NCBI RefSeq assembly: GCF_032854445.1
Contig: NC_088296.1
Span: 3,807,246 to 3,871,245, forward strand
Direction of reading: 5' to 3'
Length of the DNA: 64,000 bases
Source of the DNA: Liolophura sinensis
Lineage: Eukaryota > Mollusca > Polyplacophora > Chitonida > Chitonidae
Part shown: positions 23,199-33,611 of the stretch, one piece after another
How positions within the stretch are numbered: position 1 is the stretch's first letter
Layout: every line of letters starts with the position of its first letter
Notes under the pieces: generated by a model
What the model was told of the DNA's origin: nothing
Databases searched by the model: none
The model's input: only the letters and a program-made list of their open reading frames with translations
Made by a program: the position numbers and the translations under genes

Positions 23199-23879
23199 AT
23201 GAAAGGGTAGAGATTCCATGTATGTAAGCCCATATATTTATAATTGTTGATCTACATTTATTTCATCACTTAATATACGTTTTTCTTTCTTAGTCTTGAA
23301 ATATTTAACTGCAGAAAATATTTACTGTGAATCCAGCAATTGATTACTACTAATAATTCTGATAGATTAGATAGTCTTTGCGGTTTTGTGGCAATGAAAG
23401 TCACTGGGTAAGTTATTTGTGATGAGTTACCTCCCTTACTACACAAACGGCTTCGGTACACCACGAACGACAACAGCCCTACTACAGTTTCATAGTGAAT
23501 TGTGTGTTCAAGTGTGCCATAACTGACAACTAAAACCAATGACTGGATAGAGGAAGGTATTATTCTCGTTGTAGGTGATAAGTTTCGAACAAATTAGATC
23601 ACTAAAAGTCTGTATTTTAACCCAGTATTTAGCCTATGTCTTAGGGCTACCCGTCATTTAGTGACGGATCCTTGTCGAAGCTCAACTCTTTCATACTGGC
23701 TGAAAATGACAGAGATCTGTGTATAAATTAAATTCGTGTCAGCAATATATGTCATTTTATTCCAAGAGATTGTGTTGAGAATTAAAAATAAAGTATGTGT
23801 ACAGGTATTTAAACCTCAGTCTTACAGCGTGTGTTTATGGTTTGCTGTTGTTTATGCTGCTTCTGTTGTGTTTTTGCAG

Positions 23880-24463
23880 AGCCGACGCTGAGATTCACAG
23901 AGACAGACGACAGTGAGCTGAGAATCACTGACAGCGGCTGTGTGGTAAAGGGAGAGGGCTTGTCCCGGGAGTTGAGGTGGAGGAGAGCTGTGACAGACGG
24001 GCGTTACCAGACGGGCAGGTACTACTGGGAGATACACATCACCTGTTCACCTGGCTGTTCCTGTCTTGTAGGAGTGACACAGGAGAGCTGTGATGTGAGT
24101 GAGGAGACAAAACCTGGCCGTAACTCCTGGTACATTGTGATGGTGTACCGTGGTGATGAGGTCAGGTGTTGTAGTCACCGTGGTGGTGGTGAGATCAAAC
24201 CTGGCTATCTACAGGTCAGACCTTACACACGCCCTCATCACCTGGGTGTGTACCTGGACTGTGATGACCACACACTGACAGTCCTGGACTGTGACAACAA
24301 CCAGGTAATGTACACTGTCAGTGATGTTATCGTCACAGAGCCTCTCGTGCCATCGGTTGAGTTTTGTGTCTTGTCTGGACCTGTGTCTGTGTCTGCTCGT
24401 CTGGTAACGGGTGACTCTGCAACTCTGCCTCAAGTTCTCCGTGATATGATAAGCACTTCCTGA
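23880..24463 (+). CDS. TRIM-like gene A, exon 6: B30.2/SPRY domain
   Basis: After TGTTTTTGCAG the exon supplies two bases completing a codon, then 193 codons and a TGA. B30.2/SPRY motifs: GRYYWEIHI (WEVE-like), LVGVTQES, HHLGVYLDCDDHTLTVLD (LDYE-like) and EPLVPSVEF near the end. Exon 5 can splice directly to it in frame; a small in-frame exon in between cannot be excluded. Compared with unit B the exon has many amino-acid changes, several indel codons and hardly any silent changes in 24040-24240, far more than the flanking intron shows. Confidence 0.92.
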
Positions 24464-26865
24464 CCATCGGGTAATTATTCATTACATCTTTTCCATCATA
24501 TTATAATTTGTTGAAATACACTGTTTTGTTAAGTCTTTTTTGAAAAAAGAAAGAAAAAAAAATGACCAGTTTGTAGATGTTTTAGTTAATGTGAGCAGTG
24601 TAGCTAATTCAGTATGTATAGCTTCTTCGTCTGTCACAAGCTTACAGCTTGGTGTAGGCTAGTTATACACAGTCTGTTTCACTTGTCCTGAACATCAGTG
24701 TCAGGTTTCTTTCAGACAAAATACATGTAGATGATGACTGGGTAGTTTTATTTTTAGTGATGGTGACTTGTAAATCAGCATAATCAGGAGTGTCACTGAG
24801 CAAAACAGTTCAGAGTTTGTACTTGACAATACGTATAGTCAACATGTTACATGTAGTAGGATGTACATTTGTGACAAAAAACCTTGTAGAAATAAATAAC
24901 CAATAGTCTGTATATATAGAATAGTGCACTTACCACGTAACTAACCACAAAATTGGGTTACACTTTGTCAAAACTGCTCTTTTGTGGTGCACTAGTCTCT
25001 TGTACCTAACTTCGTGGAAACTTGCCGCAGTATTTCGCCCCACTGAAAAAAAAAAATGTTTTGCCTCTCACAGAACGCGAGTACCTCAATATCGGATCTA
25101 ACTACCAAAAACAGCCTTTTTCCAAATAACTTTCTCAGAAAGTGGCTAAGGGTATAGAAAATTCTTTTTCTTACCATGATCGGGCCAGTACGTCATAACC
25201 CATCAGTGGTTTCAGATTAAATCGTAAAAACGGACCAGATCAGATTGACGTTGTTGTTGCAGCGCGTTACACAAGATAATTCTGTTTTGAATTCCGGTCG
25301 ACCCTATGTTGTCTGCATGATGAGGTTAATCCTATTCTGAACAAGAACTGTTTTAGGATGCCATTATCTTGAAAACATTGTCAGCTGTAAGTTTCTCCTT
25401 TCCTAAATGTTTCTCTATTTGTCAACTTTGCTTATTCAAACTTTGGCGTTCACAACAGTTTGTCATGATCTGGACATAGTTTGAGTATGTGACATGTTTA
25501 CAAGAGTAAATATTTTAATCTGTTTATCAGATTTTTATCTTCAGTATAAACACATTGACATTTACTGGACTATTTGTGTTTATTGAATACCTCTACCACA
25601 TTACTATGTAAACATCTAACATATTTTCTGTAATAAACAGTTACGTCTTAGTTACTAAACAATTTTTTATGAATAAATACCCGTTGGCATTAATCCAAAC
25701 TGCAATGAAAATGTGTTTAGAAAACACTTTTTTTTTAGTGTGTACTGTACATCTTTAACCTTTTCAGCCGCTGAAATCTTTACTGGAATCTGTGCATACA
25801 TTTGTTAGGAAAATGATGCTAAAATGATTTGTTTGTGTCACTCAGTATGTAAACTTCATAAAAATGTGCCAATTATTTCTCTACACTCCGTAGTTCTCTA
25901 ACAGTATTTCAGATATATGTATTGTGGATGTAACCTTTTTTACTTTAAATGACTTCTACATGCAAGTGCTGTGATATGACCTGTGACATGTATTATTGTA
26001 TTCACTGTCCTCTAAGCATTATGCCCACATCATGATATTTTCTAATTTCTAAATACATGTATATACATTGATTATGTTGCATTTTATTTAGAATATAGTT
26101 TTTTTGCTTGCATGTGCTTAGCTTGATGAAATAATGAAAGTATCATTGTTGCGAGTTTGATTACCAATCAAATAAATAAAAAGTAAATAAGTACTTGTCC
26201 GTAATATAAATTGAGATATATATTCTACACCCTGACATATCTACTTGCAAGTTTTTCACAGCTGGCTTGTACTGTGTGTGCTGTACAGAATGGATTGATA
26301 ATTTCATTTTAGGTTTAACCTCGCAGACCACCTTTCATCTCCAACTTGATGTGCAGCTCAAATCATGTATCCAAAGTGCTTCTGTTGTCATATGTGACTT
26401 TGTCTGGGTGTTTTTGAGTTCCCATACATGTATTTTCAGTAAAACATTCAACGTGTTGATGTAAAATCAGCTGGCAAATCATCTTTGATCTCTGAACTTT
26501 GCAAATGTGAAAGTCTGGCTTGTACCTAGTTTACTTTAGGATGCAGCTTCATCCCCAGTACTGTTGCTATGACAACCTGCGGTCAAGATTATGAGGTCAC
26601 TGCACCATTTTATCAGCTTTCTGTTATGTTGATGTCAGATGTTGTATTCATGTATGATTCAGTGATATTTTGCCATTCTCTGTCTTTTGTTTTCCAACTT
26701 CTGAAACATATGGTTAAAAATAAGTGATTGTATAATATTTAATCGTCGTTTGAATGTTTGAATTACAGTGTCAATAAAATGTAGTAATACATACTTAAAT
26801 CATGCACAATATGTAACATTTTTACACAGTTTTACGTACACCAATTTCACAATCAACATGATTAA
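24464..26865. other. 3' flank of TRIM-like gene A
   Basis: No coding sequence recognised. The first AATAAA after the stop codon that is conserved in unit B is at 24891-24896; more lie further down. The stretch aligns with unit B 46491-48816 with scattered single-base differences and small indels. It probably holds the 3' untranslated region and then spacer. Confidence 0.5.
24891..24896 (+). promoter_or_regulatory. Candidate polyadenylation signal
   Basis: AATAAA about 430 bases after the TGA of exon 6, conserved at 46929-46934 in unit B. No transcript evidence; AT-rich sequence makes chance matches common. Confidence 0.3.
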
Positions 26866-27345
26866 GTTACCTGATGTGTATCTTGTCAGTAGTGCTGGGT
26901 TTCCTCTCATTTTACCTGATGTGTATCTTGTCAGTAGTGCTGGGTTTCCTCTCATTTTACTAATACATCGTGCGAATGTTACCTGATGTGTATCTTCTCA
27001 GGTGTGGTGGATTTCCTGCCTCTCTGACACTAGGTCCACATATGACCTGATGTGTAACTTTGCAGGAAAGTTGGTTTTCCCCTTTCTCTAATACCGGGTC
27101 CATACATTATACATGATGTGTAACTTCTCAGGAGAGCTGGTTTCCCCTCTCACTAACACTGGGTCCACACATTACCCAATGTGTGACTTCTCAGGAGAGC
27201 TGGTTTTCCTCTCTCTCTAATGCCGGGTCCACACATTTCCTGATGTGTAACTTCTCAGGAGAGCTGGTTTTCCCCCTCTATTGACAGGTCCAAACATTAT
27301 TTGATGTGTAACATCTCAGGAGAGATGGTTTTCCCCACTCATTAG
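26866..27345. repeat. ~60-bp minisatellite, second array, unit A
   Basis: Monomers such as CCTGATGTGTATCTTGTCAG, GTGTAACTTCTCAGGAGAGC and TGGTTTTCC...GGGTCCACACATTA belong to the family of 4590-6845, though the AGGAGAGCTGG variant dominates here. Matched by 50108-50610 in unit B. Confidence 0.85.
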
Positions 27346-27394
27346 GCTTGAAGCATATTGGAGGCTGGGTTTTATAGTCGCTTACTTAACATAA

Positions 27395-27525
27395 AGAAGG
27401 CCAAGTCCAGCTCATGTTGGCTTCCTCTCCGGTCCTACATGTGCGGGGAATGGTATACCAGCAAACTGCGAATGGTCGTATCAATGAAACATCATTGAGT
27501 GTGGCGTAAAACGCCAACAAATATA
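27395..27525 (+). mobile_element. SINE-a fragment
   Basis: CCAAGTCCAGCTCATGTTGG, GCTTCCTCTCCGG and GTGTGGCGTAAAACGCCAAC match the B-box, body and tail of SINE-a in plus orientation. The head and part of the body are missing. Shared with unit B (50655-50788). Confidence 0.7.
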
Positions 27526-30500
27526 TGTGTATAAAGAAGGCTCCTTATTAACTCTCCACCGGTGAGGGTCTGAAAGCATCAAGGCTGGGCTTCAAACTCT
27601 TGTGATGGACAGAATTCAACATTTTAACTCCCCATTTCCTGGCGGAATCGTAACTGATAGATAGTGCGTGCACTGCCTCACTTCTTATGTGCGGGGAGAC
27701 GATGAATTTAGTTAACCCACGACTCTTTCCATGTGTAGGATGATATGATTTCTTGATGGAATAAAGACATGATGGGCGCCAGGTGACGAGGTGTTGAGGT
27801 AACAAGCTACAAAATCAGGAAAAACGAAGTTCGTTAAGTATTTATGTTACATAGAAGCTGTGAATCAAGATAAAAACATAGTGAATGCAATAAATACAGC
27901 CTACCTGGTGGTAGATGTATGTATATCATTACACATCACAGCAGCTCGTAAAAATCATTACTTTTAAAAGTTTATCAATTAGGGGAGTGGGTTCTAACGG
28001 ACTAGCTAACTCTGGAGGATCAGGTGCGAGTCTCAGTAGATCCATGGATAATGTACAAATCATCATGTTATAATAGCCTTCGTAAATTCTCATTATAAAT
28101 ATAGTCAGGAACCTCACATGTAGACGGTTGTGCCAGTAGGTGTAAAATACTCTTTAGAGAAAAGTCCGTTTTAGTCCCATGAGATACTCTGCACCGGCAT
28201 TACGCTTTTTACTCTTTTTGTTTAAATGAGGTTAACAAACGATTTCCAACACACATCATGTAATATTTAGAGCCAAGAATGATACAGATAACTGTGCAAC
28301 AGCTATGGTAGACTCACACATGTATGCCGGTGTGAAAAAGGCACAAATATGAGTTTTTTCACTTCTATGTACAGTGTTTTTCATAAACTTTTTCAAATTT
28401 AATTAGCAGATGAATTTTAGCTAAAAAAGCATACTTGATATTAACGTGTAAGACAAAGGTTGTTGGAAAGAATTAGAAAGACTTCAACCAACAGTAAATT
28501 TAAACTGTTGTTTTACAAGAGTTGGGTGCATTTACATGTACGAAATCCTACAAGTGTGAGGAAGGACACCTATCCCAGGCTGGAGTTGAAAGCGTTTACT
28601 TGTCTCAAATGTGTAACTTTGGTTTTAACCTATTAATATATAGACCAATATAAAGGTTGAATTTTGATTACATTTTTTTTAGTTAAAAACTAAAATATAT
28701 AATAAGCCCTTATATGAATTCCAATTGTGCCATGACATTCATATATGATTCATTATTAATATGATGCATTTTGCTGAAAAAGGTGTATTTTCAACACTCA
28801 CATATATATTAAATAAAAATAAAAAGTCGGGGCAAGTAGATAATTTAAACATATGTGCAGATACTTAAAATATGTATATCTGTCTAAATAGCAATATGCA
28901 ACTGTAAATGAATTATACAAGGACCACGTGATCAGCAAGGTCAGAGGTTGCAGTACCCTAGGTGGCTATGAACTCCTTTGTTAACTGTGACAGATGAAGA
29001 TTTTTCAGATACTTACCTTTTCTTTTATTTTCTTTTATCTGTACTGGTTTTTGTTAAATAAAATGTTTCTATACTGTGGTTAAGCAGCTTGCCATGCACT
29101 AATATAAAATAGAAGCGATAAATGAGGACTGTTCCATAGTTTATTAGGGTTCCAATGGTTGAATACATTACACTTGTTAAGTCTTTGTTGTTCGTTTTAC
29201 TACATGCAGTGAATGTGGAAGAGTTTAAATTTTAGAACCAGAAGTCAGATTAGAATATCTGTGTTCCACGTTTAAAATATTCATGAAATGTTGTGTTTTT
29301 CTGTGGTCTTCTCGGTATTTTGGCGTATAGTTTATGACATGTTTTCAGCTTGGATAATTTTACAACTTTAATGAGGAAAATAATATATAAAGGGCTGGAA
29401 ATTTAATTTGTTATCGTAATCTACCATTTCAGGCTCCTGTGAAAGTGTACATGATACACGCTTTATACGTTTGAACCATCCTTCATCATATACGTTTATA
29501 TAAATAATGGGTTTCTCCATGTTTCTTCTGATTTGCTATGATTGTTGTTTTCAAATTGGTATCTATTCTTTAATAGACTAGAGAGTGTTTGCCTAAATTA
29601 CGATATTTAATTGATCATTTGAGGTAACGGGGCAAAATGGACTGTGACTGTGGTCCGTTTTACCCCAGGTGGTTAATTATCTTGTGCAACTTTGCAAGGA
29701 AAGACACCAACAAAATCTATGAGAACTAGGATAAAACCAGGCTTACCATAGATCACAGGTCATCAAAATTTTGCCCGGCCCCTTGGGAACCTATTTGTCG
29801 ACATTTATCGTCCATAGTAACGTTTATGTGCTGCAAATAGCTATATCTATCATTAGAAATGACCATAAAAACGGTACGACAAATGGCATTAAATTTGACA
29901 TAAAAGTCGGTTTTGTCCCGTGGGTCCGTTATGTCCGAAACACGTGCTTATAGAACTCACGTCACTTTTCCAAAACTGAAGCTATCACAAACAATATGTC
30001 ATGATTAGATATTTACAGATTACAATTACAGATATATCAGAACGTTATTTAAATACACTGGTGCATAATAACGGAGAAAGCTATTGGACTCATTACAAAT
30101 TTGACGAGAACACATTCACTTTCTATTTTAACAATAACATCTACAGCTCTCATCAATAAATATCTCTCAAATAAATGTACACAGTTCCGTGTTATGAAGA
30201 CGACAGAAGTTAGTTTCATTTGTGTTTAAAGTCACCTCACATTGAAGGATGAATCTGTCGAGATTCGAGCCTGTGACACGAGTCCTGTGTCGTCCGTCTT
30301 AAAGGATAAACGTTTTTGCTGTCAACAAACTGCCTGCAGTGATAATGTTCACGTCAAGAATATGGTTCTATCTTCAATGCATTATAGCCATCTAATTGGT
30401 ACAGCTTTGTGCCTTTACTCCTTGACTGGGGCATGCATGTTTGCTGTGTTCACATGAATGGGTTGGCAGCTGGTAAATGGGGATCTGCGGAGTTGTATGT

Positions 30501-30680
30501 TTTTGTAATGCTTGTTCAATTCTTGGCACAGGCTACTGTTCCTGGGTGTGAAGAATGTAGATATATATAAAGAGATTTGGTTGTTTTTCTGTCATGCTTT
30601 GAAACTATTTTGACCTGACATTTCATAGATTTGAACAGTGGGAGAGATCATAATGGAGACTTGCAATATGTGTGCACGCT
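27526..30680. other. Gene-free spacer with a unit A-specific segment
   Basis: No gene recognised. 28896-29320 (about 0.4 kb) has no counterpart in unit B, where about 50 unrelated bases join the same flanks near 52197-52245. Inside it, ATGTGGAAGAGTTT at about 29213 repeats 14 bases of the foldback arm at 19508-19521, followed by AAATTTTAG as in the foldback centre. This may be a decayed relative or chance. Confidence 0.4.
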
Positions 30681-31305
30681 CAATTTTTGAGTCGTACGTT
30701 CGAGTCTTTTGCGTCTATACACACTTATTTCAGTGGAGTTCCTACTATGCCTATTTTGTTAGGATTGGTAGCTCCCAGTCTTGAGGTTATTGAACTGAAG
30801 TTACTACTTTGAGGATTGAAACGTTTCCCTTCGCCTTTTTCTCACGGTCAGAAAATCTAATTTGTTACTGGTTAGTTTGGTTAAGTTTGACCCTAGCAAA
30901 GAGCTAGTCTTGCAGAACGTGCTTATGGGCGACGATTATATAGTGTTTTTTATGAAGAGGTCTAAAACTGTTCAGTTTTGTTAGCAGGAGTTAAAGTTTC
31001 CCCTGATTGCAATACCGGGATCTGCTTTATGTTTGGTAACTGCCTTCAAGACTATGACGTCTATGTGCAGTTGTGGCGATCTTGATACGACTCTATTTTC
31101 TCTTCCTCATAAGAATACAATTCGTCCTGTTAGGCATATGTCGTGTCTGTGTGTTCTACGTCGGTGTTTGTCTGCAACTGGGTATAATGCTGGTCTATTT
31201 TCTGGGCGTAGTTTTCAGAAGGGTGGTGCGTCGTACGCATTTCATGCTCAGGTTTCAGGTGAAGTCATACAGATGTCAGTAGACAGGGCTAGGAGACAGG
31301 GCTAA
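30681..31305 (+). pseudogene. Decayed tyrosine recombinase (Ngaro/DIRS or related YR), unit A
   Basis: Frames that can be followed: FLSRTFESF, PTMPILLGLVAPSLEVIEL, then a stop, GLKRFPSPFSHGQKI, more stops, FDPSKELVLQNVL, MKRSKTVQF, a TAG, then QELKFPLIAIPGSALCLVTA and finally LFSGRSFQKGGASYAFHAQV to a stop at 31305. This resembles the YR domain of Ngaro/DIRS-type elements and XerD-like invertebrate genes, whose signature is SGHSFRRGG. Here the catalytic H and R of HxxR are replaced (RSFQ) and there are several stops, so it is inactive. The N-terminal boundary is uncertain. Shared with unit B. Confidence 0.68.
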
Positions 31306-32264
31306 TGGGGGGTGGTTGGTGAAAGTCACTTTATCTGTCCTGAAAAGAGCATTGATTGGTATGGAAGCCACTTTGTCTGTCCTAGAGAGAGCATTGGGGG
31401 AATTGAAGCCGCTTTGTCTAACCTGGAAAGCGTATTTGTATGTCTGTATTTATTGGCTTCTCTCACTTTTCATTTTCAGTGTTAACTTTAGAAAATAAAG
31501 GTTCATATATGTGAAGAGATATCCGAGCCGTACCTTATATAACATTCAATTGACTTGCGCGGGTCTAGTCTCAAGATTCAGAAAGGAGATAGAGTAGCTA
31601 CCCCACGATCAATGTGTGAGACGTCAACCGAGCGAGACAAGTTGTTGACTTTAATGAATACATGTACTTCTTTTAAGTCCACCTAACAGAGCCTTGTGTT
31701 ATGAAGTTTATTTTCGCTATATGGTGAGTTACAATGGATGCCCACTATGAAAGAAAAAATCTGCCAAACTGTGTGCCCAATACCACTATATGTAACGAAT
31801 AATGTTATTAGTTTTAGAAGAAGCCTTCCGGTATAATATGCCTGTTTGTACATGTATATAATGGCAGTTTATTTGAAGAGTCTTCTAGGATGTTGTCGCT
31901 TTCACGTTGTCAAGTCTGACCGCTTGTTATAAAGCCAGGAGGGTAAACAAAGCAAGAAATATTTTTTCTTTGGTTTGCCCAAATGTGCTATTTATCAAAA
32001 AGATAGACTAATTACCAGCGGCTTTTCTCAAAGAGCTTGTACATTAGTTTGATGTTTCTATGGTAGTAACAATCAACATGGCCGACACGTAGGCACATGT
32101 GGAATATTACCTTGGACTGCTGTTTTGTAACGATGGTTAAAAACGCGTCTCTGGATGACCGCTTATCTGGGTGAGTGCCGCAACTTCAGCATTTTGTGTC
32201 ATGATCATGGAGGGTTCTATTATTCCAGCTCCCTCGCTGGCTAATTTTTTCAATTCAATTCACT

Positions 32265-33411
32265 TCATTCATTCATTTTATTAGCTTACAAGGAATAAAA
32301 TAGAAAAAGAAAGAAAAACAATGATACATCTGGATAATCAACAAGAAAAGGGACATTCCATCAACAATAAAACTTTCTAAAATACTCAGTTCTCCCTTAA
32401 CGGTGGGTTGGAGACGGTATCTTAGTTTATATACACCTGGTTTTAGCCAAACATGTTTTGGGATTGGGCGTAACTTTAATTGTTTTGAATTTGGGCATTC
32501 CATTATGAAATGGTACTCATTACCAACACTGCTAGTATCACACTTCGTAAATCAACGACCATTTCTATTGTATTGTACCAACGACCTGCCTCTATGGGGA
32601 GTCTATTGTTACTTGTGGTAAATGTAGCAAGACCTTTCCAAGTCTTTGGATTTAACACTGACATATATAGTTCATATGTAATATCCATACTTCTGATTCC
32701 ATTTGTAACGAAATCCAGATTCACACAAGATATTTTCGACCAATGATAACGATATAAAATGACACACACTGGGTAAGGAGTACCTCCCTTGATAGCTAAA
32801 GGTGGAGAAAATATAAACCCCACATAAAGTTCTCATGAAAGTGTGCCAAAAGCTAGTCGTAAATTCATATACTGGCAACATAAGTTCTTCACTAGTTCTA
32901 ATGTACTAAGCTATTACAATCAAAAAATAATCTGTTCAATTTAACAAGAAGTCTGAGTGATGCTAGATTGCATTCTCTTATTATAGCACAGCATTGTGTA
33001 ATATTTAACATAGTACTCGGTTTGTCTTATACAATCGTTATGTTGAATTAATAGACAATTTGTGTTATATTTAGAGGCAGAGAAAACAAAGAAAGTTCAG
33101 ATGAAAGCGTGCCAAAACTTAGTCGTAAATGTGGTCTTCAATATTTTTTCGATTCTTTTTTTAAAGAGAAAGACACCTGAAAATGATTCTTGTGTGGTGA
33201 GTATTTGGAACCACTTTTTGGTAGATATAGTCTTTGTGTAATAATGCTATAAACCAGGAAGTAAGACATGTTTAATGATATATTTGCCCTAGAAATGGGT
33301 CTTTTCGGCGAATAAACGTGGTCAGAATGGATTTTGATCATATTTGTAAGTTAAATATATTCATAAATATTATCATAATTCAAATTAAATACCTATGTTT
33401 GAATATAAACA
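32265..33411 (-). mobile_element. LINE remnant, unit B (3' part, cut by gap)
   Basis: Corresponds to about 320-1469 of unit A. On the minus strand the C-terminal LINE region is better preserved: FTTSNNRLPIEAGRWYN (32503-32823 frame) followed in another frame by MECPNSKQLKLRPIPKHVWL (32273-32503 frame). The reverse-transcriptase and endonuclease parts would lie in the assembly gap. Confidence 0.72.
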
Positions 33412-33611
33412 NNNNNNNNNNNNNNNNNNNNNNNNNNNNNNNNNNNNNNNNNNNNNNNNNNNNNNNNNNNNNNNNNNNNNNNNNNNNNNNNNNNNNNNNN
33501 NNNNNNNNNNNNNNNNNNNNNNNNNNNNNNNNNNNNNNNNNNNNNNNNNNNNNNNNNNNNNNNNNNNNNNNNNNNNNNNNNNNNNNNNNNNNNNNNNNNN
33601 NNNNNNNNNNN
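33412..33611. other. Assembly gap (200 N)
   Basis: Exactly 200 N. The left flank matches unit A up to about 1469 and the right flank resumes at 11868, so about 10.4 kb of unit A has no counterpart here. The missing part covers most of the LINE, the SINE-a copies and the ~60-bp array. Unit C contains the first part of it, so the gap is more likely unassembled repeat than a real deletion. Confidence 0.97.

Larger units (their letters stand above)
14769..24463 (+). pseudogene. TRIM-like RING/B-box/coiled-coil/SPRY gene, unit A (frameshifted)
   Basis: Six coding exons at 14787-15458, 15863-15958, 16822-17053, 20937-20959, 21220-21401 and 23880-24463, all with GT-AG borders. TRIM proteins are typically RING-type E3 ubiquitin ligases whose coiled coil dimerises and whose SPRY domain binds targets; many act in innate immunity. 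That is family knowledge and not shown here. Exon 3 is 232 bases against 231 in unit B. An extra A in the run near 16918-16923 shifts the frame and gives a TAG stop at 16951-16953, removing most of the coiled coil and the SPRY. All other exons remain open, so the lesion is recent or an assembly error. Intron 3 also holds a ~2.7-kb transposon-rich insertion. Reading through the exon 1 donor would give a 238-residue RING/B-box product. Confidence 0.85.
1..31944. repeat. Segmental tandem repeat, unit A
   Basis: The opening sequence (AAACAAAGCAAGAAATAT) recurs with only small changes at 31945 and 54760, and the sequence that follows runs collinearly in all three places, so this is the first unit of a head-to-tail array. 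Relative to unit B it has an extra ~2.7 kb in TRIM intron 3 (17300-20029) and an extra ~0.4 kb near 28896-29320. Relative to unit C it lacks ~0.9 kb after 4010 and carries a private 429-bp tandem duplication at 4551-5408. Hand comparison of aligned stretches suggests a few percent divergence between units. Confidence 0.93.

Noticed and set aside
23831-23879. In-frame ATG upstream of the SPRY exon as the start of a separate SPRY-only protein
   Set aside because: The pyrimidine-rich stretch ending TTTTTGCAG at 23879 is a clear acceptor whose phase matches exon 5, so the upstream codons are intron.
30242-30457. 71-codon frame conserved in B (53160-53375) as a small gene
   Set aside because: The start context and flanks are no better conserved than the surrounding spacer, and no signal peptide, family or splice context is visible; it may be part of the decayed YR element.
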